64,000 bases of DNA. Origin: an uncultured Pseudomonas sp. Lineage in GTDB: Bacteria; Pseudomonadota; Gammaproteobacteria; Pseudomonadales; Pseudomonadaceae. Positions 1-9,646 of the stretch are shown piece after piece. The notes under the pieces are model-generated. The model saw only the letters and a list, made by a program, of their open reading frames with translations, was not told the DNA's origin and made no database searches. The position numbers were made by a program, and so were the translations under genes. The stretch is from contig NZ_CAJYVE010000010.1 of the NCBI RefSeq assembly GCF_913777995.1, forward strand, positions 186,001 through 250,000. The letters run 5' to 3'. Positions within the stretch are counted from its first letter, which is position 1. Every line of letters begins with the position of its first letter.

Positions 1-7
1 TTTATCC

Positions 8-823
8 ATGCAGCCCATGCTGAATATCGCGCTGCGCGCCGCACGCAACGCCAGCGAATTGATTTTCCGCTCCATCGAGCGCCTGGATACCATCAAGGTC
101 GATGAAAAAGAAGCCAAGGATTACGTCAGCGAAGTCGACCGCGCTGCCGAGCAAAGCATCATCACCGCACTGCGCAAGGCCTACCCGGACCACGGCATCC
201 TCGGCGAGGAAAGCGGCCTGCACGCCGGCAAGGGCGAAGGCGCCGACTACCTGTGGATCATCGACCCCCTGGACGGCACCACCAACTTCGTCCGTGGCAT
301 CCCGCACTTCGCCGTCAGCATCGCCTGCAAATACCGTGGCCGCCTGGAGCACGCGGTAGTGCTCGACCCGGTACGCCAGGAAGAATTCACCGCCAGCCGT
401 GGCCGTGGCGCCGCCCTCAACGGCCGCCGCCTGCGGGTCAGCTCGCGTCGCAGCCTGGAAGGCGCACTGCTGGGTACCGGCTTCCCGTTCCGCGAGAACC
501 AGCTGGACAACCTGGAAAACTACCTGGGCATGTTCCGCAGCCTGATTGGCCAGACCGCCGGCATCCGCCGCGCCGGCGCCGCCAGCCTGGACCTGGCCTA
601 TGTCGCCGCAGGCCGCTTCGACGCCTTCTGGGAGTCGGGCCTTTCCGAGTGGGATATCGCCGCAGGCGCCCTGCTCATCCAGGAAGCTGGCGGCCTGGTG
701 AGCGACTTCACCGGCGGTCATGAATTCCTGGAAAAAGGTCACGTGGTGGCGGGCAATGCCAAGTGCTTCAAGGCCGTGCTGACCTCCATCGCACCTCACC
801 TGCCCGCTTCGATCAAACGCTGA
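8..823 (+). CDS. suhB: Inositol-1-monophosphatase family protein SuhB
   Basis: Mg-dependent phosphatase of the inositol monophosphatase family; bacterial SuhB also acts as a cofactor of rRNA antitermination complexes (family knowledge). The 271-residue protein has the usual length. Metal-binding motifs are intact: GEES at about 66-69, DPLDGT at 86-91, and WDIAAGALLIQEAGG near the C-terminus. The ATG at 8 gives the standard N-terminus MQPMLNIALRAAR. It converges on the glycine-zipper gene, with a terminator hairpin between them. The promoter lies outside the window. Confidence 0.95.
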   Translation: MQPMLNIALRAARNASELIFRSIERLDTIKVDEKEAKDYVSEVDRAAEQSIITALRKAYPDHGILGEESGLHAGKGEGADYLWIIDPLDGTTNFVRGIPHFAVSIACKYRGRLEHAVVLDPVRQEEFTASRGRGAALNGRRLRVSSRRSLEGALLGTGFPFRENQLDNLENYLGMFRSLIGQTAGIRRAGAASLDLAYVAAGRFDAFWESGLSEWDIAAGALLIQEAGGLVSDFTGGHEFLEKGHVVAGNAKCFKAVLTSIAPHLPASIKR

Positions 824-834
824 TCGAAGCGCCA

Positions 835-867
835 CAAAAAAACCGGTCCTGATGACCGGTTTTTTTG
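835..867. terminator. Bidirectional rho-independent terminator between suhB and the glycine-zipper gene
   Basis: An 8-bp stem (841-848 with 854-861, core ACCGGTC) is flanked by A residues on the left and a T run on the right. It can therefore end transcription of suhB and of the convergent gene. Confidence 0.85.
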
Positions 868-915
868 TGTCTGGACAACCTTGAAGCCGCCCGCGAGCAG
901 CCTCAAGACTGCAGC

Positions 916-1452
916 TTACTGGGCCTGACCCAGGATCAACTGACCATTCTTGTCCACCGGAATGCGGTTACCGGGCTCCTGCTCCATGCGTACCTTGCCG
1001 ACCTTGTCGCCCAGCTGGTACTTCACGTCGTAGCCCACGACCTTCTCGCTGACGTCATTGACGGTGTTGCAGCGGGTCTGGGTGGTGGTATAGGTATCAC
1101 GCTCCTGCATACCCTCCTGGATCTTGTTACCGGCGTAGCCACCACCTACAGCACCGGCCACCGTAGCGATCTTCTTGCCATTGCCACCGCCCACCTGGTT
1201 ACCCAGCAGACCACCGGCCACGGCACCCAGCACACTACCAACGATCTGATGCTCGTCCTTAACGGGCGCACGGCGGGTAACCGTCACGTCCTTGCACACT
1301 TCTCGGGGTGTCTTGATCTGCTGTTTGACCGGCTCGACAGCCAGGACATCGGCGTATTCCGGACCTTTGACGAGACTGTAGGTGGCGAACGCGCCACCCG
1401 CTGTCACCACAACGGCCCCCAACACGGCACCCACCAACAGAGACTTGTTCAC
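916..1452 (-). CDS. Glycine zipper 2TM domain protein
   Basis: Small envelope protein of 178 residues. An N-terminal hydrophobic segment (about 5-25) is followed by a glycine-zipper pair of membrane helices (about 70-110, rich in GxxxG: GSVLGAVAGGLLGNQVGGG and GAVGGGYAGNKI), like the YMGG/SlyB-type families. The start is GTG at 1452 with a strong AGGAGGTT ribosome site just upstream. Function is unknown; the family is associated with outer-membrane or periplasmic lipoproteins. There is no lipobox here, so it is probably anchored by its N-terminal helix. Confidence 0.85.
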   Translation of the reverse strand: MNKSLLVGAVLGAVVVTAGGAFATYSLVKGPEYADVLAVEPVKQQIKTPREVCKDVTVTRRAPVKDEHQIVGSVLGAVAGGLLGNQVGGGNGKKIATVAGAVGGGYAGNKIQEGMQERDTYTTTQTRCNTVNDVSEKVVGYDVKYQLGDKVGKVRMEQEPGNRIPVDKNGQLILGQAQ

Positions 1453-1511
1453 TTGAACCTCCTGACCTCTAAAACGTAGTCATTCCTACGCACTGCCTAG
1501 CCTTGGAGCAT

Positions 1512-1546
1512 AAAAAAAGGCGCGAGTTCAACTCGCGCCTTTTTCT
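1512..1546 (-). terminator. Terminator downstream of secF
   Basis: GC-rich inverted repeat (arms AGGCGCGAGTT and its complement, 1518-1540) with A and T runs on either side, just past the secF stop codon. It separates the sec operon from the glycine-zipper gene. Confidence 0.8.
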
Positions 1547-1561
1547 GAACAAGCCCGCCGT

Positions 1562-2476
1562 TTACGGAAGATCGTCGACCTTGTCAGTGGTTACCGGTGG
1601 AATCAGGTCTTCAGCACTGAGCTTCAGCCAGATCAGCACCACGTTGGCGATGTAGATGGACGAGTAGGTACCGGCCAGCACGCCGACGAACAAGGCAATG
1701 GAGAAACCTTCCAGGCTGTCACCGCCGAACATCCACAGCGCGACGATTGCCAGCAGCGTCGACACCGAGGTGGCGATGGTGCGCAGCAGGGTCTGAGTGG
1801 TCGAAACGTTGATGTTCTCGATCAACGACGCCTTGCGCAGCACACGGAAGTTCTCCCGCACCCGGTCGAAGACCACGATAGTGTCGTTGAGCGAGTAGCC
1901 GATGATCGCCAGGACCGACGCCAGCACGGTGAGGTCGAAGGTGATCTGGAAGAACGACAGAATCCCCATGGTCACGACCACGTCGTGAACCAGCGAGACG
2001 ATCGCACCGACGCCGAACTTCCACTGGAAGCGGAACGCCAGGTAGATCAGGATGCCGCCCAGTGCCAGAAGCATGGCGATACCGCCCTGGTCGCGCAGCT
2101 CCTCACCCACCTGCGGGCCGACGAACTCAACACGCTTGACGGTGGCCGGGTTGTCCGCGCCACTCTGGCGCAGGGCATTGGCGATACTGCTGCCCAGCTG
2201 CGGGTCATCGCCCGGCATGCGCACCAGCAGGTCGGTGGTCGCACCGAAGCTCTGCACCACGGCTTCGTGGTAGCCGGCTGCGACCAGCTCCTGGCGCACC
2301 TTACCCAGGTCTGCCGGCTTCTCATAGGTCAGCTCGATGAGCGTACCGCCGGTGAAGTCCAGGCCGAAGTTGAGCCCCTTGTGGAACCAGCTGAACAACG
2401 CCAGCAGGGTCAGGAGCATGGTCAGGGCGAACGCGACGTTGCGCACGCCCATGAAGTTGATGGTTTTTAACTTCAT
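1562..2476 (-). CDS. secF: Protein translocase subunit SecF
   Basis: Inner-membrane subunit of the SecDF complex, which uses proton motive force to help preprotein export through SecYEG. The 304 residues show an N-terminal membrane helix after MKLKTINFMGVRNVAF, a periplasmic domain, and the conserved five-helix SecD_SecF region with SLNDTIVVFDRVREN (about 200-215). It lies 9 nt downstream of secD and is clearly co-transcribed with it. The ATG start at 2476 is standard. Confidence 0.97.
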   Translation of the reverse strand: MKLKTINFMGVRNVAFALTMLLTLLALFSWFHKGLNFGLDFTGGTLIELTYEKPADLGKVRQELVAAGYHEAVVQSFGATTDLLVRMPGDDPQLGSSIANALRQSGADNPATVKRVEFVGPQVGEELRDQGGIAMLLALGGILIYLAFRFQWKFGVGAIVSLVHDVVVTMGILSFFQITFDLTVLASVLAIIGYSLNDTIVVFDRVRENFRVLRKASLIENINVSTTQTLLRTIATSVSTLLAIVALWMFGGDSLEGFSIALFVGVLAGTYSSIYIANVVLIWLKLSAEDLIPPVTTDKVDDLP

Positions 2477-2485
2477 GGCAGCCTC

Positions 2486-4354
2486 TTAAATCCACAACTT
2501 CTTGAAGTCACGCCCGCCGAAGATCAGGTTGATCATTGCGCGAGTCACCATGATGGCCGTGAACATGGAGGTGAAGATACCCAGCGACAGGGTGACGGCG
2601 AAGCCTTTCACCGGGCCGGTACCCATGGCGTAGAGAATGCCGCCGACCAGCAGGCTGGTCAGGTTGGCGTCGAGAATCGCCGTGTAGGCACGGTCGAAAC
2701 CTTCGTTGATGGCACGCTGCACGCTCATGCCATTGGCCAGCTCTTCACGGATACGCGAGAAGATCAGCACGTTGGCGTCGACCGCCATGCCCATGGTCAG
2801 CACGATACCGGCGATGCCCGGCAGGGTCAGCGTAGCCCCCAGCAGCGACATCAGCGCCAGCAGCGCGACCATGTTGAAGGCCAGTGCCACGGTAGCGATG
2901 AGACCGAAGAAGCGGTAGATCGCCATGATGAACAACGACACGAAGAGCATGCCCCACAGCGAGGCATCGATACCCTTGGCGATGTTGTCGGCGCCCAGGC
3001 TCGGGCCGATGGTGCGCTCTTCAGCGAAGTACATCGGTGCAGCCAGGCCACCAGCGCGCAGCAGCAGGGCCAGCTCGGACGACTCACCCTGGCCGTTCAG
3101 GCCAGTGATACGGAACTGGCTGCCCAACGGCGACTGGATGGTCGCCAGGCTGATGATCTTCTTGTCTTCCTTGAAAGTCTGCAGCTGCACTTCCTTCTCG
3201 ACGCCATCGACCATCTGCTTGGCATAGGTGGTCACCGGGCGTTGCTCGATGAAGATCACCGCCATGCTGCGACCCACGTTGCTGCGGGTCGCACGGCTCA
3301 TCAGCTCACCGCCATGGCCGTCGAGCTTGATGTTCACCTGCGGACGACCGTGCTCGTCGAAGCTGGCCTGGGCGTCGGTGACCTGGTCACCGGTGATGAT
3401 CAGACCACGCTCGACAGCGGCAGGCGGACGATTGCCTTCACGGAACTCGAAGGTCTCGGTGGTGGCCTTGGTGTCATCCGGGCCGGCGCCGAGACGGAAC
3501 TCCAGGTTGGCGGTCTTGCCGAGAATACGCTTGGCCTCGGCGGTGTCCTGCACACCTGGCAGCTCGACCACGATGCGGTTGGCGCCCTGGCGTTGTACCA
3601 GCGGCTCGGCCACACCCAGCTCGTTGACCCGGTTGCGCACCGTGGTCAGGTTCTGCTTGATGGAGTATTCGCGGATCTCCGCCAGCTTGGCCTGGGTCAG
3701 GGCCAGGCGCAGGGTGACGATACCGTTCAGCTCGGACGGGGTAATTTCGAAATCGGTGAAATTCTTGCGAATCAGGTCGCGGGCCTGGTCACGCTCGGCA
3801 TTGTCGCTGAAGCCCAGCTGGATGACATTGTTCTGCTGCGGCAGGCTGCGATAACGCAGCTTCTCTTTGCGCAGCAAGGTCTTGACCTCACCCTCGTACA
3901 CGTTCAGGCGCGCATCGATGGCCTTGTCCATGTCCACTTCGAGAAGGAAGTGCACACCGCCCGAAAGGTCCAGGCCCAGCTTCATCGGGTGAGCGCCCAG
4001 GTTGCGCAGCCAGGCCGGAGTGGTCCGGGCCAGGTTCAAGGCTACGACGTAGTCGTCACCCAGCGCCCTGCGCACCACGTCCTTGGCTGGCAACTGGTCT
4101 TCCTGGCGGGTCAGGCGCAACAGGCCACCCTTGCCATTCGCGGCGAGGCTCGCCGCCTTGACCGAGATACCCGCGTCGGTCAGCGCCTTGCTGGCCTTGT
4201 CGAGATCGGACTGGTCAACCTGCAGGGCCGTGCTCGTGCCACTGATCTGGATCGCCGGATCATCAGGATAGAGGTTGGGTGCGGAATAAATGAAACCGAT
4301 CGCCAGTACCACCAGGATCAGTAGGTATTTCCACAGAGGGTATTTGTTCAGCAT
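2486..4354 (-). CDS. secD: Protein translocase subunit SecD
   Basis: Partner of SecF in the SecDF proton-driven export complex. The 622-residue protein has an N-terminal membrane helix (MLNKYPLWKYLLILVVLAIG), the periplasmic P1 domains with the family motif LGLDLSGGVHFLLEVD, and six C-terminal helices including MAVDANVLIFSRIREEL. An in-frame GTG precedes the ATG by one codon; I use the ATG at 4354. The order yajC-secD-secF on one strand is the usual operon. Confidence 0.97.
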   Translation of the reverse strand: MLNKYPLWKYLLILVVLAIGFIYSAPNLYPDDPAIQISGTSTALQVDQSDLDKASKALTDAGISVKAASLAANGKGGLLRLTRQEDQLPAKDVVRRALGDDYVVALNLARTTPAWLRNLGAHPMKLGLDLSGGVHFLLEVDMDKAIDARLNVYEGEVKTLLRKEKLRYRSLPQQNNVIQLGFSDNAERDQARDLIRKNFTDFEITPSELNGIVTLRLALTQAKLAEIREYSIKQNLTTVRNRVNELGVAEPLVQRQGANRIVVELPGVQDTAEAKRILGKTANLEFRLGAGPDDTKATTETFEFREGNRPPAAVERGLIITGDQVTDAQASFDEHGRPQVNIKLDGHGGELMSRATRSNVGRSMAVIFIEQRPVTTYAKQMVDGVEKEVQLQTFKEDKKIISLATIQSPLGSQFRITGLNGQGESSELALLLRAGGLAAPMYFAEERTIGPSLGADNIAKGIDASLWGMLFVSLFIMAIYRFFGLIATVALAFNMVALLALMSLLGATLTLPGIAGIVLTMGMAVDANVLIFSRIREELANGMSVQRAINEGFDRAYTAILDANLTSLLVGGILYAMGTGPVKGFAVTLSLGIFTSMFTAIMVTRAMINLIFGGRDFKKLWI

Positions 4355-4415
4355 CACGCCGCCCGCTTAGAACGCGGGGCGCCTTGCGCGCCCCGTCGAT
4401 TGGTAGATATGGAAC

Positions 4416-4757
4416 TCAGAGCGCCTTGAGGGTGCCCTTTGGCAGAGTGGCTACAACCGAGCCCTTCTGGATTTTCAACTCGACGTTATCCGACACCTCG
4501 ATCACCACAAAGTCGTCAGTGACTTTGGTAATTTTTCCGGCGATACCGCCAGCGGTCACAACTTCATCGCCTTTCTGCAGGTTGCCCAGCAGGTTTTTCT
4601 GCTCTTTGGCGCGCTTGGCCTGTGGACGCCAGATCATCAGATAAAAGATGACCAGGAAGCCGACCAGGAAGATCCACTCAAAGCCAGTACCCGCCGGACC
4701 AGCAGCGGCCGCAGGTGCAGCACCGTCCGCAAAAGCGGGGGAGATGAAAAAGCTCAT
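4416..4757 (-). CDS. yajC: Preprotein translocase accessory subunit YajC
   Basis: Small single-span membrane protein associated with SecDF (113 residues). A short N-terminal segment rich in Ala and Gly precedes one membrane helix (about 28-46, WIFLVGFLVIFYLMIW), followed by RPQAKRAKEQKNLLGNLQKG and GDEVVTAGGIAGKI, both diagnostic of YajC. It is first of the yajC-secD-secF genes and lies downstream of tgt. Confidence 0.97.
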   Translation of the reverse strand: MSFFISPAFADGAAPAAAAGPAGTGFEWIFLVGFLVIFYLMIWRPQAKRAKEQKNLLGNLQKGDEVVTAGGIAGKITKVTDDFVVIEVSDNVELKIQKGSVVATLPKGTLKAL

Positions 4758-4810
4758 TTAGCGCTCCATTTTCATAATTGGTATGTAAAGCAGGAAAAAC
4801 TCGCGGTGTT

Positions 4811-7005
<2,195 letters not shown>

Positions 7006-7128
7006 GATGGTGAGGGGGGTCGTCCAGCAGGGCCGGGAAGTTTAGCGGTTTTGCCAGCAATAGTAAAAAACCCTCGGAAATCATGGTTGACCGCCTGCCA
7101 GGGCCTCCCTATACTTCGCGGCCACTGA

Positions 7129-7213
7129 GCCCTGATGGCGGAATTGGTAGACGCGGCGGATTCAAAATCCGTTTTCGAAAGGAGTGGGAGTTCGAGTCTC
7201 CCTCGGGGCACCA
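7129..7213 (+). tRNA. tRNA-Leu (anticodon CAA)
   Basis: An 85-nt class II tRNA. The acceptor stem GCCCTGA pairs with TCGGGGC, the discriminator base is A and CCA is encoded. The D-loop matches GGCGGAATTGGTAGACGC, the anticodon loop TTCAAAA gives CAA (Leu, UUG codons), there is an extended variable arm, and the T arm contains GTTCGAGTC. Its 3' end is the integration site of the adjacent element. Confidence 0.97.
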
Positions 7214-7214
7214 T
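7191..7214 (+). repeat. attL: 3' end of tRNA-Leu
   Basis: Twenty-four bases covering the T arm and 3' acceptor end of the tRNA plus CCAT. They recur at 17252-17274 with one G missing from the GGGG run. Confidence 0.85.
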
Positions 7215-7258
7215 GTATACTTATCCAGTGTTACCCAAAACACCCGGATAACCAGAGA

Positions 7259-7285
7259 AACCGGCCATTGAGCCGGTTTTTTTGT
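7259..7285 (+). terminator. Terminator just inside the left end of the element
   Basis: Stem AACCGGC/GCCGGTT with a short loop, followed by seven T residues. It would end transcription of the tRNA gene after integration. Confidence 0.8.
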
Positions 7286-7325
7286 GTCCATAGTTCCCAG
7301 CGATTCCCTTGTAAGCCCAATGTGA

Positions 7326-7375
7326 TGTGAGTAGATTTGTGAGTAGGCCGAGTTCGGTCCTGAATCCTACTCACA
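7326..7375. promoter_or_regulatory. Putative arm-type integrase sites, left end
   Basis: Two direct copies of TGTGAGTAG at 7326-7334 and 7338-7346 (12-nt period) and an inverted copy CTACTCACA at 7367-7375. The same 12-nt pair occurs at 17177-17197 near the right end. Duplicated short motifs near both att sites are typical of arm-type binding sites for tyrosine integrases; the site also lies upstream of the integrase gene. Confidence 0.55.
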
Positions 7376-7420
7376 AAACGGCCGCAATCCTGCGCCGGCC
7401 GGCCACTGCGAGGAACGCCC

Positions 7421-8626
7421 GTGGCACTCACAGATACCGCCATCCGCACCGCAAAACCCCGCGACAAACTCTACCGTCTCGCAGATGCTCAGGGCCTATG
7501 CCTGGAAGTGACGACTGCTGGCGGGAAACTCTGGCGCCTGCGCTACCGTTTCGACGGTAAGGCCAAGATGCTGGGCCTTGGCCCCTACCCTGCTGTTACG
7601 CTTGCCCAAGCTCGCGAGCGCCGAGACGCTGCACGCAAGCTGCTTGCACAAGGCATTGATCCCAGCGCCCATAAACAGCAGGAAAAGGCCGCAGCCGCCG
7701 CCCAGGCGCTGACAATCGAGACGCTGGCGCGAGAGTGGTTCGACTACAACCAGCCACGATGGGCACCGGCTACCGCCGCCAAGGCGCTCCAGTATCTGGA
7801 GGCTGACATATTTCCGGTGATCGGCAAGCGACCTGCCGCCGAGGTCCAGCGCCCGGAGCTGGTCGACCTGGTGCGCAGGATCGAGAAGCGCGAAGCCTTC
7901 AACGTGGCGCGCAAGGTTCGTCAATGGCTGAGCCAGATTTTCCGCTTCGGGCTCGCCAAGGGTGTGGTGCCCGGCAACCCAGCCACCGATCTGGACGTGG
8001 TGGCCGCCCATGCGCCTCGCACCCGCCATCATCCGCACGTATCAGAAAGCGAATTGCCGGAGCTGCTGGAGAGGCTGGAGGCCGCGCAGTGCGATATCCA
8101 TAGCAAGATAGCTATACGCCTCTTGCTGCTCACTGCTGTTCGACCTGGAGAGCTACGGCTGGCGCCGTGGGATGAGTTCGACCTGGATACGGCGACCTGG
8201 ACGATTCCAGCGGCCCGGATGAAGGCCAGGCGCCCCCACATCGTCCCTCTGCCGCGCCAGGCCGTCGTCCTGCTGCGCAACCTGCACGAACTGACCGGCA
8301 CCTACCCCATCGCCTTCCCTGGACGCAACAACCGCTCCAGGCCGATGAGTGAGAACACCGTTAATAAGGCCCTCGCCACAATGGGGTACGAAGGTCGCCA
8401 GACCGGCCACGGTTTCCGCCACCTGCTGAGCACAAGCCTCAACTCTCGAGGCTACAACCGCGACTGGATTGAGCGTCAGCTTGCCCACGGCGATCAGGAT
8501 TCGATCCGCGACACCTACAACCATGCGCATTACCTGGAACAGCGCCGGGAAATGATGCAGGCATGGGCTGATGCGGTAGACGCACTTTGCAATGGTGACA
8601 ATGTTGTACCTATCAGGAGAGCCTAA
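7421..8626 (+). CDS. Tyrosine-type site-specific integrase, P4 family
   Basis: The 401-residue recombinase catalyses integration and excision of the element. It has an N-terminal DUF4102-like arm-binding domain (1-90, ALTDTAIRTAKPRDK and LGLGPYPAVTLAQARE), a core-binding domain (about 95-190) and a catalytic domain with R241 (TAVRPGEL), K268, H330-x2-R333, H356 and the likely nucleophile Y371 in YNHAHYLEQRR. The start is GTG at 7421 with GAGGAA upstream. It sits next to the tRNA-Leu att site, as expected. The stop overlaps the next ATG (TAATG). Confidence 0.95.
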   Translation: MALTDTAIRTAKPRDKLYRLADAQGLCLEVTTAGGKLWRLRYRFDGKAKMLGLGPYPAVTLAQARERRDAARKLLAQGIDPSAHKQQEKAAAAAQALTIETLAREWFDYNQPRWAPATAAKALQYLEADIFPVIGKRPAAEVQRPELVDLVRRIEKREAFNVARKVRQWLSQIFRFGLAKGVVPGNPATDLDVVAAHAPRTRHHPHVSESELPELLERLEAAQCDIHSKIAIRLLLLTAVRPGELRLAPWDEFDLDTATWTIPAARMKARRPHIVPLPRQAVVLLRNLHELTGTYPIAFPGRNNRSRPMSENTVNKALATMGYEGRQTGHGFRHLLSTSLNSRGYNRDWIERQLAHGDQDSIRDTYNHAHYLEQRREMMQAWADAVDALCNGDNVVPIRRA

Positions 8627-9309
8627 TGAGCCTTGAGTTCAAAAATTCAGCCGGACCCAGGAGTGATGTTGTCTCTCTTCAAGAAATGGTCACTGTGAGC
8701 GCCCCGAGCGAGCTTGGCTGTAGCAAGCTCGAATCGGTAATGCACTTACACAAGCTTTTCAAAATGATTGCCCAGAACTTCAATGAAAAGTTCTTACCTA
8801 AAGATTCTTGCTGGGTAAGCACCCCAAAAAACCCAGAAAATGCACACAACCGATACTCAGTTAGCGTTCAATCAGTTATTGAATACCTAAACAAGTGTGT
8901 ATTCCCTGGCACAGTTGAATGTCATCGAAAAGATGAAATAACCGAGAGTGTTGGCGACCAATTTATTGTATTTAGGCCATCAGCCTGGATCGAGTTCATC
9001 GAGTCGCTCGGCGTTGCATGGATTCCTGGAAAAGGCGCCAGCTTAGTTTCCGACATACCAATAAACCTGCTCAAAGGCAGCCCAAACTTAGAGAAAACTA
9101 CTAATGGATTTCCATACTCAACCAGACAGCTAAACGCTATGAAGAAAGCCGCAGAACACTTTTGGATAAGCTTCGATCATCAAAGACCCCCACTTCAAAA
9201 GACAGTTTCAGTCTTCATTGCTGAGTCATTAGGATTGGACGGCCCGAACCGAACAACAAACACTCTAGCCGCCGCAATAAGGCCCGACGATGCACCGAGC
9301 GAACGATGA
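8626..9309 (+). CDS. Element protein of unknown function, coupled to the integrase
   Basis: Unrecognised 227-residue soluble protein, translated from an ATG overlapping the integrase stop. It is clearly richer in A+T than its neighbours. The last 60 residues (STRQLNAMKKAAEHFW to AAAIRPDDAP) resemble the C-terminal helical segment seen in other integrase-linked ORFs, where a helix-turn-helix-like region ends in an IRPD motif; that comparison is from memory. No catalytic motif is visible. Confidence 0.7.
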   Translation: MSLEFKNSAGPRSDVVSLQEMVTVSAPSELGCSKLESVMHLHKLFKMIAQNFNEKFLPKDSCWVSTPKNPENAHNRYSVSVQSVIEYLNKCVFPGTVECHRKDEITESVGDQFIVFRPSAWIEFIESLGVAWIPGKGASLVSDIPINLLKGSPNLEKTTNGFPYSTRQLNAMKKAAEHFWISFDHQRPPLQKTVSVFIAESLGLDGPNRTTNTLAAAIRPDDAPSER

Positions 9310-9421
9310 CACTCGCAGAGTGACGCTATGACGCGTCACCATGTCAGCGTTGTATGTCACGTTGCCGTTTCTATTCAATCAGTAGCCATCGCAACCCACA
9401 CCGCCCCAGGAGGCGCAGACG

Positions 9422-9646
9422 ATGGCTACCACTTCCAGCAATTCCCAACCTTCCCGCCGCTTCATCAAGCGCCAAGAAGTCGAGTCGATCACCGGCCTCT
9501 CCTGCACCGAGATTTATCGTCGCGTTGCCGCTGGCACCTTCCCTAAGCAAATCACTCTCGGGCCAAAATCCGTTGTTTGGGTCGAAAGCGAGATCATTAC
9601 CTGGTGCGACGACCGTATCGCAGAATCGCGTTCCGAGGTGGCCTAA
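9422..9646 (+). CDS. AlpA-family transcriptional regulator
   Basis: A 74-residue DNA-binding protein of the AlpA/phage excisionase-like group. It has the winged-helix pattern FIKRQEVESITGLSCTEIYRRVAAGTFPKQITLGPKSVVWVE..I..W, which is diagnostic. AlpA proteins activate integrase/excision or early genes in P4-like elements. The start has a GGAGG site 9 nt upstream. Position between integrase and replication genes is standard for satellites. Confidence 0.92.
   Translation: MATTSSNSQPSRRFIKRQEVESITGLSCTEIYRRVAAGTFPKQITLGPKSVVWVESEIITWCDDRIAESRSEVA

Noticed and set aside
7083-7271. Open frames across the tRNA-Leu gene
   Set aside because: The DNA forms a complete tRNA with CCA; coding calls there are spurious.
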